A DNA stretch of 64,000 nucleotides from UBA117 sp049975245. Lineage in GTDB: Archaea; Methanobacteriota; Methanobacteria; Methanobacteriales; Methanobacteriaceae. Made by a program: the position numbers and the translations under genes. Each line of letters opens with the position of its first letter. Positions within the stretch are counted from its first letter, which is position 1. Location: positions 62,001 to 126,000 of the forward strand of contig JBNGDB010000001.1 of the NCBI GenBank assembly GCA_049975245.1, in the 5' to 3' direction. Below are positions 52,011-61,600 of the stretch, piece after piece. The notes under the pieces were generated by a model, which saw only the letters and a program-made list of their open reading frames with translations, was not told the origin of the DNA and did not search any database.

Positions 52011-54374
52011 TTATTTTTTAGTGCTTACTATTCCGCTTAATACCATTAAAACTGCCAGTATCAGTGCAGCTACAGGTACTCCAGTGGTCTGCATACCTAC
52101 GGTCTTACTATGTACTGGTGTAGGTGTTGGTGGTAGTGTTGCGTCTACGGTTAAGCTCTGGGTATTTTCATCTAATGTTGGGTCGTAGGTGCTGGTGAAT
52201 AGTTGTGGGTTGATCAAGTATTGTCCCGCTTTCATTATTTTCAAATACAGCCCCATGTAAGGATCACATACTGGGACGTCACCTAAATTCCAAGACAGCA
52301 TACGTGTTGCCGGATTGTAAGTCCATGTTCCCACATCAACGGTGGCCCCGAGAAATTCTAATCCCTCAGGTATTGTATAGGTCATAACTACGTCTTTAGC
52401 AGTGCTTGGGCCATTGTTACCTACTTTTAGTGTGTAAGTCACAGTATCGCCAACTGTAGGGTCGGTTTTACCAGTGATTCTCAAATACAAACTGGATTTT
52501 GGAGTAACATTTAAGGTCACACTGGAAGTTGTGTCGCTTATAACTGGATCATAAGTTGTTGCTGAAACTTTGGCTGTGTTGGTTATGCTACCATCATTAT
52601 TTACCGTGCAGTTAATAGTTAATGTGGCAGTTTCACCATTTAGCAGGTAATATATACTCCAAATACCTGTTAAAGGATCATAAGTCCCATGACTAGCATG
52701 GGATGATTGATACTGAATGCCGGCTGGTAGTATGTCCTGCACTATCACGCCGAATGATGTGTCTGGCCCCTTATTTTGCACGTTTACGGTGTAGATTATT
52801 GTATCTTCAATAATAGGTGTTTTGTCATCCACAGATTTGCATATACTTAAATCAGCTGCACTGCCAAATTTGGATATAAAAGCATCATAGTATCCTAAAT
52901 TACTGGTTTGGTAAGCTCCAGTGGTGGTGGGATAATTTGTTGAATAGGTATAACCGTTGATGTAGCTGTTACCCGCATTATCTACATTTATACCGTATCC
53001 CCGGTCGTCACCACTACCTCCAATGTAGGTACTGTACAATAAATCATTTGTGCCTTGGTTTTTAGGACTTAATATGGATAATAATGCATCATAGTATCCT
53101 AAATTACTGGTTTGGTAGGCCCCAGTGGTGGTGGGATAGTTTGTTGATTCTGTATGTCCAGCTAGATGAACGATGCCTGCAGCATCAACTACAACGCCCA
53201 TGGTATAGTCATAACTGTTTCCACCAATAAAAGTACTGTATAAAAGATCATTACTTCCCTGGCTGTTTAGCGCTAATTTTGACAGGAATCCATCAGTGTA
53301 ACCAGCATGAGTTGTCTGATAAGCTCCTGATGTGATAGGATGACTTGCAGAGTAGGTATATCCTGTGATGTAAACATTTCCAATATTATCCAAGGTTATA
53401 GCATGGGCCCGGTCAGCATTTGTACCTCCAATGTAGGTGCTGTACAATAAATCACTGTTTCCTAGACCATTTGGAGCTATCTTTGAAATGATTGAATCAG
53501 TATCAGTTGTACCTGCTTTAATGGTTTGGTAGGCTCCGGGTGTGGTTGGATAATTGGATGCATCAGTATATCCTGTTATATAAACATTACCTAAAGCATC
53601 TATATCTAAGCTATGGGAACGGTTATTAGCTAGTGATCCTGTATAAGTACTGCTTCCACCAATATATGTGCTATATAACAAGTCGTTACTTCCCTGGCTA
53701 CGGGGAGCGATAATAGTTACAAATGCATCAATATAACCTGCTTTACTGGTTTGGTAGGCTCCAATGGTGGTGGGATAGTTACTGGAATAAGTTTCGCCGG
53801 TGATATAGATGTTACCTGTATCATCCACCACTATATCCCATCCCAATTCAAAGTTACCTCCCCCAATGTAGGTACTATAAATAAGGTCGTTAGTTCCTTG
53901 ACTGTTAGGAGCTAATTTAGAGATAAATGCATCTGAACCACCTGCCATACTAGTCTGGTAAGCACCAATGGTGGTTGGATAGTTTGTTGAATGGGTATAT
54001 CCTGTGATGTAGATATTACCTGCACTGTCCACTGCTATGTCACGCCCGTATTCCATGCTACTTCCCCCAATATAGGTACTGTATAGGAGGTCGTTACTTC
54101 CCTGGCTTTTGGGTGCTATTTTGGTTATGAATGCATCATAATTTCCTGCCAGAGTTGTTTGGTAGGCTCCAGTGGTGGATGGATAATTTGCTGATCTAGT
54201 GTAGCCGGTAATATAAATATTTCCTGCAGCGTCCAGGCCGGTAATGGTTAGAATGTCAGCATAATCATCGCTGCTTCCCCCGACATAGGAGCTGTACTGT
54301 AAAGTAGGGTCAATTATTAGCATTTTTGAAGTATTGTAACTAACTAACTGGAATCCGTAAACATTATGGTTCAA
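52011..54374 (-). CDS. SBBP seven-repeat beta-propeller surface protein, C-terminal part of a frameshifted gene
   Basis: This 787-residue frame holds seven SBBP repeats, each of about 70 residues and marked by D(L/I)xYST(Y/F)IGG (the first by LQYSSYVGG) with AGNIYITGYT and YPTTxGAYQT. That is enough for one complete seven-bladed propeller. Two DUF11 domains follow, then the anchor PVHSKTVGMQTTG, a helix and STKK. The frame begins at a TTG inside the fold (NHNVYGFQLVSYNTS). Its proper N-terminus is the next frame upstream (54383-55012), separated by one missing base near 54391-54400. Confidence 0.85.
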   Translation of the reverse strand: MNHNVYGFQLVSYNTSKMLIIDPTLQYSSYVGGSSDDYADILTITGLDAAGNIYITGYTRSANYPSTTGAYQTTLAGNYDAFITKIAPKSQGSNDLLYSTYIGGSSMEYGRDIAVDSAGNIYITGYTHSTNYPTTIGAYQTSMAGGSDAFISKLAPNSQGTNDLIYSTYIGGGNFELGWDIVVDDTGNIYITGETYSSNYPTTIGAYQTSKAGYIDAFVTIIAPRSQGSNDLLYSTYIGGSSTYTGSLANNRSHSLDIDALGNVYITGYTDASNYPTTPGAYQTIKAGTTDTDSIISKIAPNGLGNSDLLYSTYIGGTNADRAHAITLDNIGNVYITGYTYSASHPITSGAYQTTHAGYTDGFLSKLALNSQGSNDLLYSTFIGGNSYDYTMGVVVDAAGIVHLAGHTESTNYPTTTGAYQTSNLGYYDALLSILSPKNQGTNDLLYSTYIGGSGDDRGYGINVDNAGNSYINGYTYSTNYPTTTGAYQTSNLGYYDAFISKFGSAADLSICKSVDDKTPIIEDTIIYTVNVQNKGPDTSFGVIVQDILPAGIQYQSSHASHGTYDPLTGIWSIYYLLNGETATLTINCTVNNDGSITNTAKVSATTYDPVISDTTSSVTLNVTPKSSLYLRITGKTDPTVGDTVTYTLKVGNNGPSTAKDVVMTYTIPEGLEFLGATVDVGTWTYNPATRMLSWNLGDVPVCDPYMGLYLKIMKAGQYLINPQLFTSTYDPTLDENTQSLTVDATLPPTPTPVHSKTVGMQTTGVPVAALILAVLMVLSGIVSTKK

Positions 54375-54382
54375 CTGGTAAT

Positions 54383-55012
54383 CTACTTGGAATGTTGATC
54401 TTCTTGAAAAGCAACTGGTTTAGTTAATCTAATAATTCCCTTAGATGTTTCCAGGTTCAAATCACCAGAATCATTAAGTTTTAAACTGTCAGCTCCTGTA
54501 ACCATTATTCTAATATCTTCAGGATTTCCACCAGGATAAATCTGGAATATCTTCTCTATGTTGCTACCGTTAGCCTTTAAAATCAATTCGATCCCCGGGT
54601 ATAACTGGCCCAGGGTAACAGTATCCCAGGCTGCTAGGGAGGTAATCCATTTTTGGGGATCATTTCCCAGATAGTAGTCAACCTTGGCAGTGGAAATATC
54701 ATGTCCTGCTGGGTTAAAATTTATAATGTTACCCTCTCTATCCATGAACTGTTCTTTAATAACCATTGATGTATTGTTATCTGCCTGTATACTATGGGTT
54801 ATACTATCCTGGGTGACATAGACGTTACCATAGAAGGTGTCAGCGTAGTATTCTACTTCATCATCAACTTGTCCTTGATTTTCAACGAATGGAATATTTG
54901 TATTATAAATATCTGACTTTAAATCGCTGCTATTCTCATCAGTTGCTGATACTGTATTTAAAGTAATGAATACCGCGAAAATTAGAAACACTAGTAAGAA
55001 TTGTTTTTTCAT
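54383..55012 (-). CDS. N-terminal part of the frameshifted SBBP surface protein
   Basis: This frame has a signal peptide (MKKQFLLVFLIFAVFITL...VSA) and then the domain that normally precedes SBBP propellers, with IPFVENQGQVDDEVEYYAD, the YPGIELILKANGSNIEKIF loop and GIIRLTKPVAFQED. It stops at TAG 54383. Adding one base near 54391-54400 joins it to QVDYQLNHNVYGFQLVSYN of the next frame, giving a single protein of about 1000 residues. The frame opens at 55030, but GGAGGTGACAAAGCAT precedes ATG 55012. Confidence 0.83.
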   Translation of the reverse strand: MKKQFLLVFLIFAVFITLNTVSATDENSSDLKSDIYNTNIPFVENQGQVDDEVEYYADTFYGNVYVTQDSITHSIQADNNTSMVIKEQFMDREGNIINFNPAGHDISTAKVDYYLGNDPQKWITSLAAWDTVTLGQLYPGIELILKANGSNIEKIFQIYPGGNPEDIRIMVTGADSLKLNDSGDLNLETSKGIIRLTKPVAFQEDQHSK

Positions 55013-55015
55013 ATG

Positions 55016-55041
55016 CTTTGTCACCTCCATTTAATTTTTAA
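55016..55041 (-). promoter_or_regulatory. Shared translation leader of surface-protein genes, copy 3
   Basis: In minus sense this reads TTAAAAATTAAATGGAGG then TGACAAAG, like the leaders at 44976 and 50100. Confidence 0.6.
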
Positions 55042-55361
55042 TTTAAGTTCTGAAAATTAGTTGATTATTTTTGGAGATTAACGAAGCACTTTTTTAAACA
55101 GAAAGGCAATGCACAGTTTAAAACTGCCACTGCTAATTTGAAGTATGGATTTAAGATCCACTTTTTATATTAATTATATGATTTATTTAACTAATAAATT
55201 TATGGTTTTAAGGTTTTTATAACCCAAAATGATCTTTTTAAACAGTATTACTGAAAAATCAAAAGTAAATACTAAATTTAAGGAATTTTAATTAATAAAT
55301 TAAAAATTATAAATATTTTTTATAAATAGTATTATAATATATCAATTTAATGCATATTATT
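55042..55361. other. Intergenic region upstream of the SBBP gene
   Basis: There is no credible gene in these 320 bases. Two dyads are visible: CAGTTT-A-AAACTG at about 55117-55129, and TGGAT-TTAAG-ATCCA at about 55146-55160 followed by CTTTTTATATT. A TTTAAAAAAG stretch near 55090 (minus sense) could be the promoter of the surface-protein gene. Confidence 0.4.
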
Positions 55362-56492
55362 CTATAATGGTAAATTTATAATTTTATGCCCCTTAGACCG
55401 TATTTTAAATGGTATTTCCCGGTAAACACCTTCCAAATCCTGGCGCAGTTTAACTAATGATTCTGGTTTAGGAGAAAATAAAAGAACACCACCGCCCCCA
55501 CCAGCGCCCAGAGGAAATGCAGTGGAGTTAAAATTATGAGCCCGTTTCAACAGGTCTAGGGAGCCATCCATATACTCTGCACATAGTTTTGTCCTGATCT
55601 CACGGTAAGCCTCTATTGACTCCAGGATTAGATCCCATTTATGCATTCTTAATGCTTCACGAAAATTGTAGGCCACTCCTAATTTTTTAGAGTGCAAATT
55701 ATAACCTTTCCCTGTTAGAAGAGCTTTCCTCCATTCTACGTTTACCTGGGAGCTTTCTCGCGGCTTACCAGTGTGATATATAGCCATTCTTTCCTCTAAT
55801 AGATGGTAATCTTCTGGTGGTAGGAGTTCATATCTTAATGACTGGCCGTAGTTGGGGCCCTGTTTTCCGGGTATTCCCCAGGGAAACCAGACGTAGTCGG
55901 TCACTCCTCCAAAGATAACATTGGACTGTTCCTGGGTCCCTGTGATACTAACCTCCAGGTCCTCTTCTATACGGGAAGCTAATGATATTAATTGAATATC
56001 CGTAAATGGTCTTCCTGCTAATTCATTTGCAAGTATGCACACACCAATGGCTGCTGTTGAAGATCCTCCCAGTCCTGAAGATTGGATGCCCTCTTCTAAA
56101 TTTTCTAAAACAAACATAACTCCCTTGATATTGAATATTTCCATAATTTTAAGCAGCCAGTTCTCTGGGACTGGTACTATTTTGCCGGGCTGGCCAGATA
56201 CTTCCGTATCGTAGTCAACTGATTTAACCCCTATAAGATCCGGGTTAAAGGGATGGGCCTCAATCCTGGTGCCGGTGTCTATGGTTATGCCTATGGTCCG
56301 GGGAAGATTCATAGTCCATTTTATGCTTGGATCATCTTCTCGGGGTGTGATGGGTAATCTCCAGAATGTCTCCTGAAATTCCATTAAATCTAAACTGGAA
56401 CCTGGACCGTCAATCCTGTTATAGGCCACCACCTGGGGTAAGGCCTTCCTTTTTTCTGCCTTTTTTAGATGGTGGTGTAATTGAATTGACAT
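55362..56492 (-). CDS. GHMP-family sugar kinase
   Basis: This 376-residue GHMP kinase has the phosphate loop SSGLGGSSTAAIGVC near 158 and the third motif GAGGGGGVLLFSP near the C-terminus. YNRIDGPGSSLDLM at the N-terminus gives the first motif. It is closest in look to heptose or fucose-type sugar kinases, but the acceptor cannot be named. It follows the GT20 gene by 71 bases on the same strand, so a common pathway is likely. AAAGGGTATCCAAT precedes ATG 56492. Confidence 0.82.
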   Translation of the reverse strand: MSIQLHHHLKKAEKRKALPQVVAYNRIDGPGSSLDLMEFQETFWRLPITPREDDPSIKWTMNLPRTIGITIDTGTRIEAHPFNPDLIGVKSVDYDTEVSGQPGKIVPVPENWLLKIMEIFNIKGVMFVLENLEEGIQSSGLGGSSTAAIGVCILANELAGRPFTDIQLISLASRIEEDLEVSITGTQEQSNVIFGGVTDYVWFPWGIPGKQGPNYGQSLRYELLPPEDYHLLEERMAIYHTGKPRESSQVNVEWRKALLTGKGYNLHSKKLGVAYNFREALRMHKWDLILESIEAYREIRTKLCAEYMDGSLDLLKRAHNFNSTAFPLGAGGGGGVLLFSPKPESLVKLRQDLEGVYREIPFKIRSKGHKIINLPL

Positions 56493-56563
56493 ATTGGATA
56501 CCCTTTAATAATTTATAATAAAATTTTGAAGATTTTATCTTCTACTTAATACTAAGATTTAAT

Positions 56564-58093
56564 CTAGTTTATTTCAAATCTGGCTTCTTCAGTGTTCTGC
56601 TTAGATCTGATTTTGTTCCTTCCTTTTTGCACAGTCTCAATATCATTTAATTGATCAGACACCCATTTGTTAAGGTCATTGTTGCTGATAGCCTCACGGG
56701 CTTTTTCAATCATCTCTGCTTTAGCTTTTTCATCCATCAATAAAGCGGCTTCTATGGAAGCTGCAGTTTGTCGAATGTCAAAGGGATTAATACAAATAGC
56801 TCCCTCCTTCAATTCCTCGAAACATCCAGCCCCAGTTGATAGAACTAATACTCCGTTATTATCATTCACAATGCTCCCCTCTTTGGCTACAATGTTCATC
56901 CCATCCAGTATAGGGTTTACCATTAAAACATCATACCTCTTTAAAAGAGCAATGACCAGATTGAAATCTCCCCGGCAAATGTATTCAATAGGTTTCCAGT
57001 GGGCAGTGGCATATTTATGGTTGATCTCATCCACCAGTTTCTGTATGTTAGCAGCGTACTCCTGGTAGATCTTAATATCCAGCCGTGAAGGCATTAATGT
57101 GGCTACAAATTTAACTTTCTCCCTCCATTCAGGATACTTCTCCAGGAACATATCATAGGCCTGGAATCCCCGGATAATATTCTTGGACAGATCAGTCCGG
57201 TCAGTACGGTAGATCAGTTTACAATCTCCCACCATTTCATCTACTTCTGATTCCCGGGCTGTAACCTGTGGATCCTGGGCCTGTTTCTGTAGAGTGTTAA
57301 TATCTACACTGATGGGATAGCATCTAACATGGCAGATCCTTCCATTATAGAATATGTCGCCTTTCAGGTTGTCCACTATGGCCTGGGGCAGTATCTGTTT
57401 AATGGTGTCCAGGAAATTATTCATATACCGGGGGATGTGGAATCCTACCACATCATTGGTTAAGATGCTCTCCAGTATCCGCACCTGCATATGGTCTGGC
57501 AGCTGACGGAATATCTCCGGCGGCGGGAAGGGGATGTGGACAAACTGAGTCATTAAAACATTGGGGTGCTCCTTTCTAATCAATTCCGGTGTGAGATAGA
57601 GGTGGTAATCCTGCAACATCACAATGGATGTTTTCTTGGTCTGGGCCACATCTTCTGATATGGATTGGGCAAATTTAGTATTCACATGCTGGTAGGAATC
57701 CCAGGCCTGGTGCAGTTCATCATCGGCACAGGGTGAATAGGGCGGGTTCCACATGGAATGATGGATAAACCATAGCAGTGGATTTGCAAATTTACCATTA
57801 AAACCATTATAAACATCTTCCTCGGTTTTAATAAATTGAACATAATATTCTGGTTCCTCTAGGGGTACGGGTACTTTTCCCTGGTATTCATGGTCAACAT
57901 GATGGTCGCATTCTCCGATTGCTGAGGAAACCCACTTCCCATGAGTCCTCTCCAGGAAGGGTATCATGGATCCCACAATCCCTCCTGCTCCACGTATAAG
58001 TTGGATTTCTCCATTTTCGTCTTTTTTAAATACTACTGGTCCTCTGTTAGAGGCTACGATTATTTCTTTGTCTTCTAGAAAATCATAGTCCAT
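56564..58093 (-). CDS. otsA: Trehalose-6-phosphate synthase (GT20)
   Basis: This GT-B enzyme of about 509 residues has ASNRGPVVFKKD, the glycine motif GAGGIVGSM, WFIHHSMW, QDYHLYLTPELIRK, VGFHIPRYMNNF and the donor site NPILDGMNIVAKE. It would join UDP-glucose to glucose-6-phosphate to give a compatible-solute precursor. No trehalose-6-phosphate phosphatase lies in the window, and no phosphatase domain is fused. TTG 58099 opens the frame; GGAGATTTGAAT before ATG 58093 supports the shorter start. Confidence 0.9.
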   Translation of the reverse strand: MDYDFLEDKEIIVASNRGPVVFKKDENGEIQLIRGAGGIVGSMIPFLERTHGKWVSSAIGECDHHVDHEYQGKVPVPLEEPEYYVQFIKTEEDVYNGFNGKFANPLLWFIHHSMWNPPYSPCADDELHQAWDSYQHVNTKFAQSISEDVAQTKKTSIVMLQDYHLYLTPELIRKEHPNVLMTQFVHIPFPPPEIFRQLPDHMQVRILESILTNDVVGFHIPRYMNNFLDTIKQILPQAIVDNLKGDIFYNGRICHVRCYPISVDINTLQKQAQDPQVTARESEVDEMVGDCKLIYRTDRTDLSKNIIRGFQAYDMFLEKYPEWREKVKFVATLMPSRLDIKIYQEYAANIQKLVDEINHKYATAHWKPIEYICRGDFNLVIALLKRYDVLMVNPILDGMNIVAKEGSIVNDNNGVLVLSTGAGCFEELKEGAICINPFDIRQTAASIEAALLMDEKAKAEMIEKAREAISNNDLNKWVSDQLNDIETVQKGRNKIRSKQNTEEARFEIN

Positions 58094-58690
58094 ATTCAAA
58101 TCTCCGGTTTATAAATAATTGGTGAGTATCAATCTAGAAAACCAATTAAAAAGAAGACTGCAACAAAAAAAATAATATCACATCTCTAATTGGCACTATC
58201 TGCATCTCAAAAATTTTATATAGTGACTGATCTTTTTTTCCTATTTAAATATTTACAATTATTTTTCATTTAGAAATAACTAAAAAAGGCAGAATATTAT
58301 TTTAAGGGAGATAATTATGATAAAAAAATTAGAATATTATCCTAAGGATGATAATTATGATATACATAATTGGAATATTATTCTAAGGATGATAATTATG
58401 AAAAATTTATCAACCACTTTAGTAGGGATTATAAGAAAAATATTCCACCACATTAGTCGTAGGGTATTGACAAAATCGGTCAGTAGAATAATTTATTACA
58501 TTTATTTTAGTTATTTTTGATAATTATTACTAAATGGCCCTTTAATTGTAAAAAGATATGAATTCATACTAAAAAGCAGTTTTTAGTGAAAAAAGTAATA
58601 ATTACTGTTATATATGATTACTTTATAAATATGTGTCAAGAAAAAATTACTTTTTACAATTTTCTAAAAGAAGAGGGGAGGGTGGAGATA
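58094..58690. other. Intergenic region upstream of the secreted CobN-like gene
   Basis: This stretch of about 600 bases divides divergent genes. It contains a three-copy 29-bp repeat (58292-58401) and otherwise AT-rich DNA. A 67-residue frame from 58317 is composed largely of the repeat and is unlikely to be a gene. GGGGAGGGTGGAGATA at the end forms the ribosome site for TTG 58691. Confidence 0.5.
58292..58401. repeat. 29-bp repeat, three copies
   Basis: The units at 58292-58320, 58332-58360 and 58373-58401 all read GAATATTAT, two variable bases, TAAGG, two to three variable bases, then GATAATTATGA. Spacing is 40-41 bases. Each ends in ATG after an AAGGA-like element, so each looks like a small ribosome-site/start unit. 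Confidence 0.8.
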
Positions 58691-61600
58691 TTGATAAATA
58701 TCCATAAAAAAACTATTTTTATAGTGTTAGTAACCTTAATGACATTTATTTTATCCGGCACAGCTGTTGCAGACGATTATGTTGGGGGTGAGCCATTAAA
58801 TACCAATGAAACAGGTACTGTTAGTGGTGGTATATACACTGATTCTTATTATGGAATGAATTCACCCACACCTACCAATGTCACCTACAATTTCCAGGAT
58901 CTGCCATCCAGTGCAGAAGTCAATACAGCAAAACTTGTAACAGCAGTGTATTGCGGTCATATGCAGAACAACTACAATGGTAATGTAAATATAACATTTA
59001 ATGGTCAGCAAATCGCAAGCGAAGTTCTGGACACTAGTTACAGCTACCCTGGAGAGGGTGGAACTGGTACAGTATGGCTTAACGACCATATGAATCGTGT
59101 GACCAGCGACTACATGATTTGGTATGATGTTACCAGCCTAGTACAGCAGTCCAACACGGCAACCGTGACCACCAGTAAAATTAGTCCCAGTTTTGACGGA
59201 AGAATAAAATTAATAACATTGATTGTAACATACAATGATGGTGACAGTGATTTTATAAATTATTGGATAAATATGGGCCATGATGTGTCCAGCTATTATG
59301 ACGAATCTTACGTTGGTTTGACTAATTTTATAGGGTTTAATGGGGATAATGTGCAAAATTCCACTTTAACTGTCTTTCATCTGGCCAGTTCAGATGGAAC
59401 TTACAATTTCAATGGCAATATATTGCCTAGTGGTTCCCCCCAGGGAAGCTATTCAGGTTCTAACACGTGGAATGTAACTGCTAATTATAATAATAATGAC
59501 AATGCACTAAACTACCACCGTACTGGCAATCATTACAAAATATTAATGGCAATTTTAACCGCAGAAGTAAAAACCAGACCCGAACTGGAGGTTGAAATAT
59601 TAAATCTGCCAGGTACAGTTTCATTAGGGGAAGAACAGAACATAGAAGTAAATGTTCGAAACACAGGAAGTTCTTCCAGTGGAGAGTTTTTGGTCCAAAT
59701 TTTTAATAACAACAGTTTAATTGGTACCCAAAATATTACCAATCTTGATCCAACCAGTAGCACCACTTTAAACTTTAACTGGATCCCCACTACTCTGGGA
59801 ACCTATGAAATAATTGCTATAGTTGACCCAGAAGATCAAGTTGATGAGTCCAACGAAGATAACAATGAAGACAGCAGCCAGTGCATAGTAACCGGTTCGT
59901 CTCTTTCTGATTTAAATGCATCTAATTGGATAATTTCTTCCCCAATATATGTAGATGACAATTATCAATTAAATGTGACCATTTATAATACAGGTAATGC
60001 TGCTACTTCAACTTTTAAGGTAAAATTTTTTGATAATAATGTTTTAATAGATACTCAAACAGTTTATAACCTTGATTCGAATTCTGATATTATATTAACT
60101 TTTAACTGGACTCCCGGTAGTACTGGAGAACATCTCCTTAAAGTTGAGGTAGATTCAGATAGTGAAATTCCAGAATCAAATGAAAGCAACAATACTTCAA
60201 TAATCACAGTTACTGCAGACTCTAAACTACCGGACCTGGTTGTTAGCAGTATAAATACACCATCAATTATTGAAATTGGAAAAAATTACCTTCTGATAGT
60301 TAATGTTAATAATAACGGTTCTGGAAACTCTGATGGAGGAAACCTATCACTATATAATGGTACTACTTTGCTGGGAACGCAAAGTTTAGGCAATATTAAT
60401 GCGGGGGAAAGTTCTCATTACAATTTCAACTGGATTCCATCAATTGTTGGAGAGAACAATTTAATAGCAGTAGTTGACCAGGAAAATGTGGTTCAAGAAG
60501 TAGATGATAATAATAATCAGCTAACTAAAATGGTTATTACCAAGGATGCTGCTGTTAAAAATGTTTTAATAGTAAGTGATAATCCCGGTACTGCTGTTTT
60601 GAACATGGCAGCTCATGAAGTACTGGATATGTTTCCAGGCATGGTATCCATCCAGATCAGAAGCAATTCACAGATCTGTGAGATGGAAGACATAGAATTA
60701 TTAGCCCACCTCCAGACCACTGATATATTTATAGGCAACTGGATAAGTACCCAGGCAGGAGCAAGACTGGAAAGTATATTGGAACTCCATCCAGAGATTT
60801 TAAACAATAAACCTGTTTTTTTAATACTGGAAACTGATATTAATGCAGTTAAATTAATGAAATACTCCACCATAAATGGTGTAAATATACTGGATAGTTT
60901 TACTATTGTAGAACTAACCAATTATCGTGAAAACACCCGCCGTGGCGGAAATTTCAATAATATACAAGATTTCGTGACCAATTCTTCATTCCCATCAAAT
61001 TATAATACAGCCACTCTTTACAAAAGTGTTGAAGATAAATCCAATGCATTAAATGAAATTTTATGGGCATTAAACATATCTGGTTTTAGCACCAGTTATG
61101 AAGACCCCCAATCTGGAGGAGATTTGGATTATGGTATTTACCGTTACAAATGGTACAACTCTTTAGAAGAGTACATGGCAGATTATTTCCAGGACGACCG
61201 GCCCACTATTGGTGTAATTGAAAGTACAGCTTATTTGAAATCAGGTAACCTGGAAGTTTATTATAATATCATTGACGAGTTAGAGGCTCGTGGATTAAAT
61301 GTTATACCAGTCCTGGCTGCTGGAGGATCATCTGACCAGCTTATGGTGATGGTTGAAAATTTCACCAACGCCCCTGATGTGGAAAGCTTCCTGTCTGATC
61401 CTGGCCAGTACCAATGTTATGTTGATGTGTTAGTTCAAATGCAGGCTTATGGGTTAGGTGGCGATAGTTTCACTAAAACGACAGAATTTTTCACCTACCT
61501 CAACGCCCCTGTAATCCGGGCTATTCACTCAGATTATTTAACTAACCAGGATTGGGAACTGAGCAGTGAAGGTTTAAGCACTGTTTCCGGGGATCGGTGG

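Noticed and set aside
58317..58520. 67-residue frame upstream of the CobN-like gene
   Set aside because: It is composed largely of the 29-bp repeat, has no ribosome site beyond those in the repeats and shows no protein-like conservation pattern.
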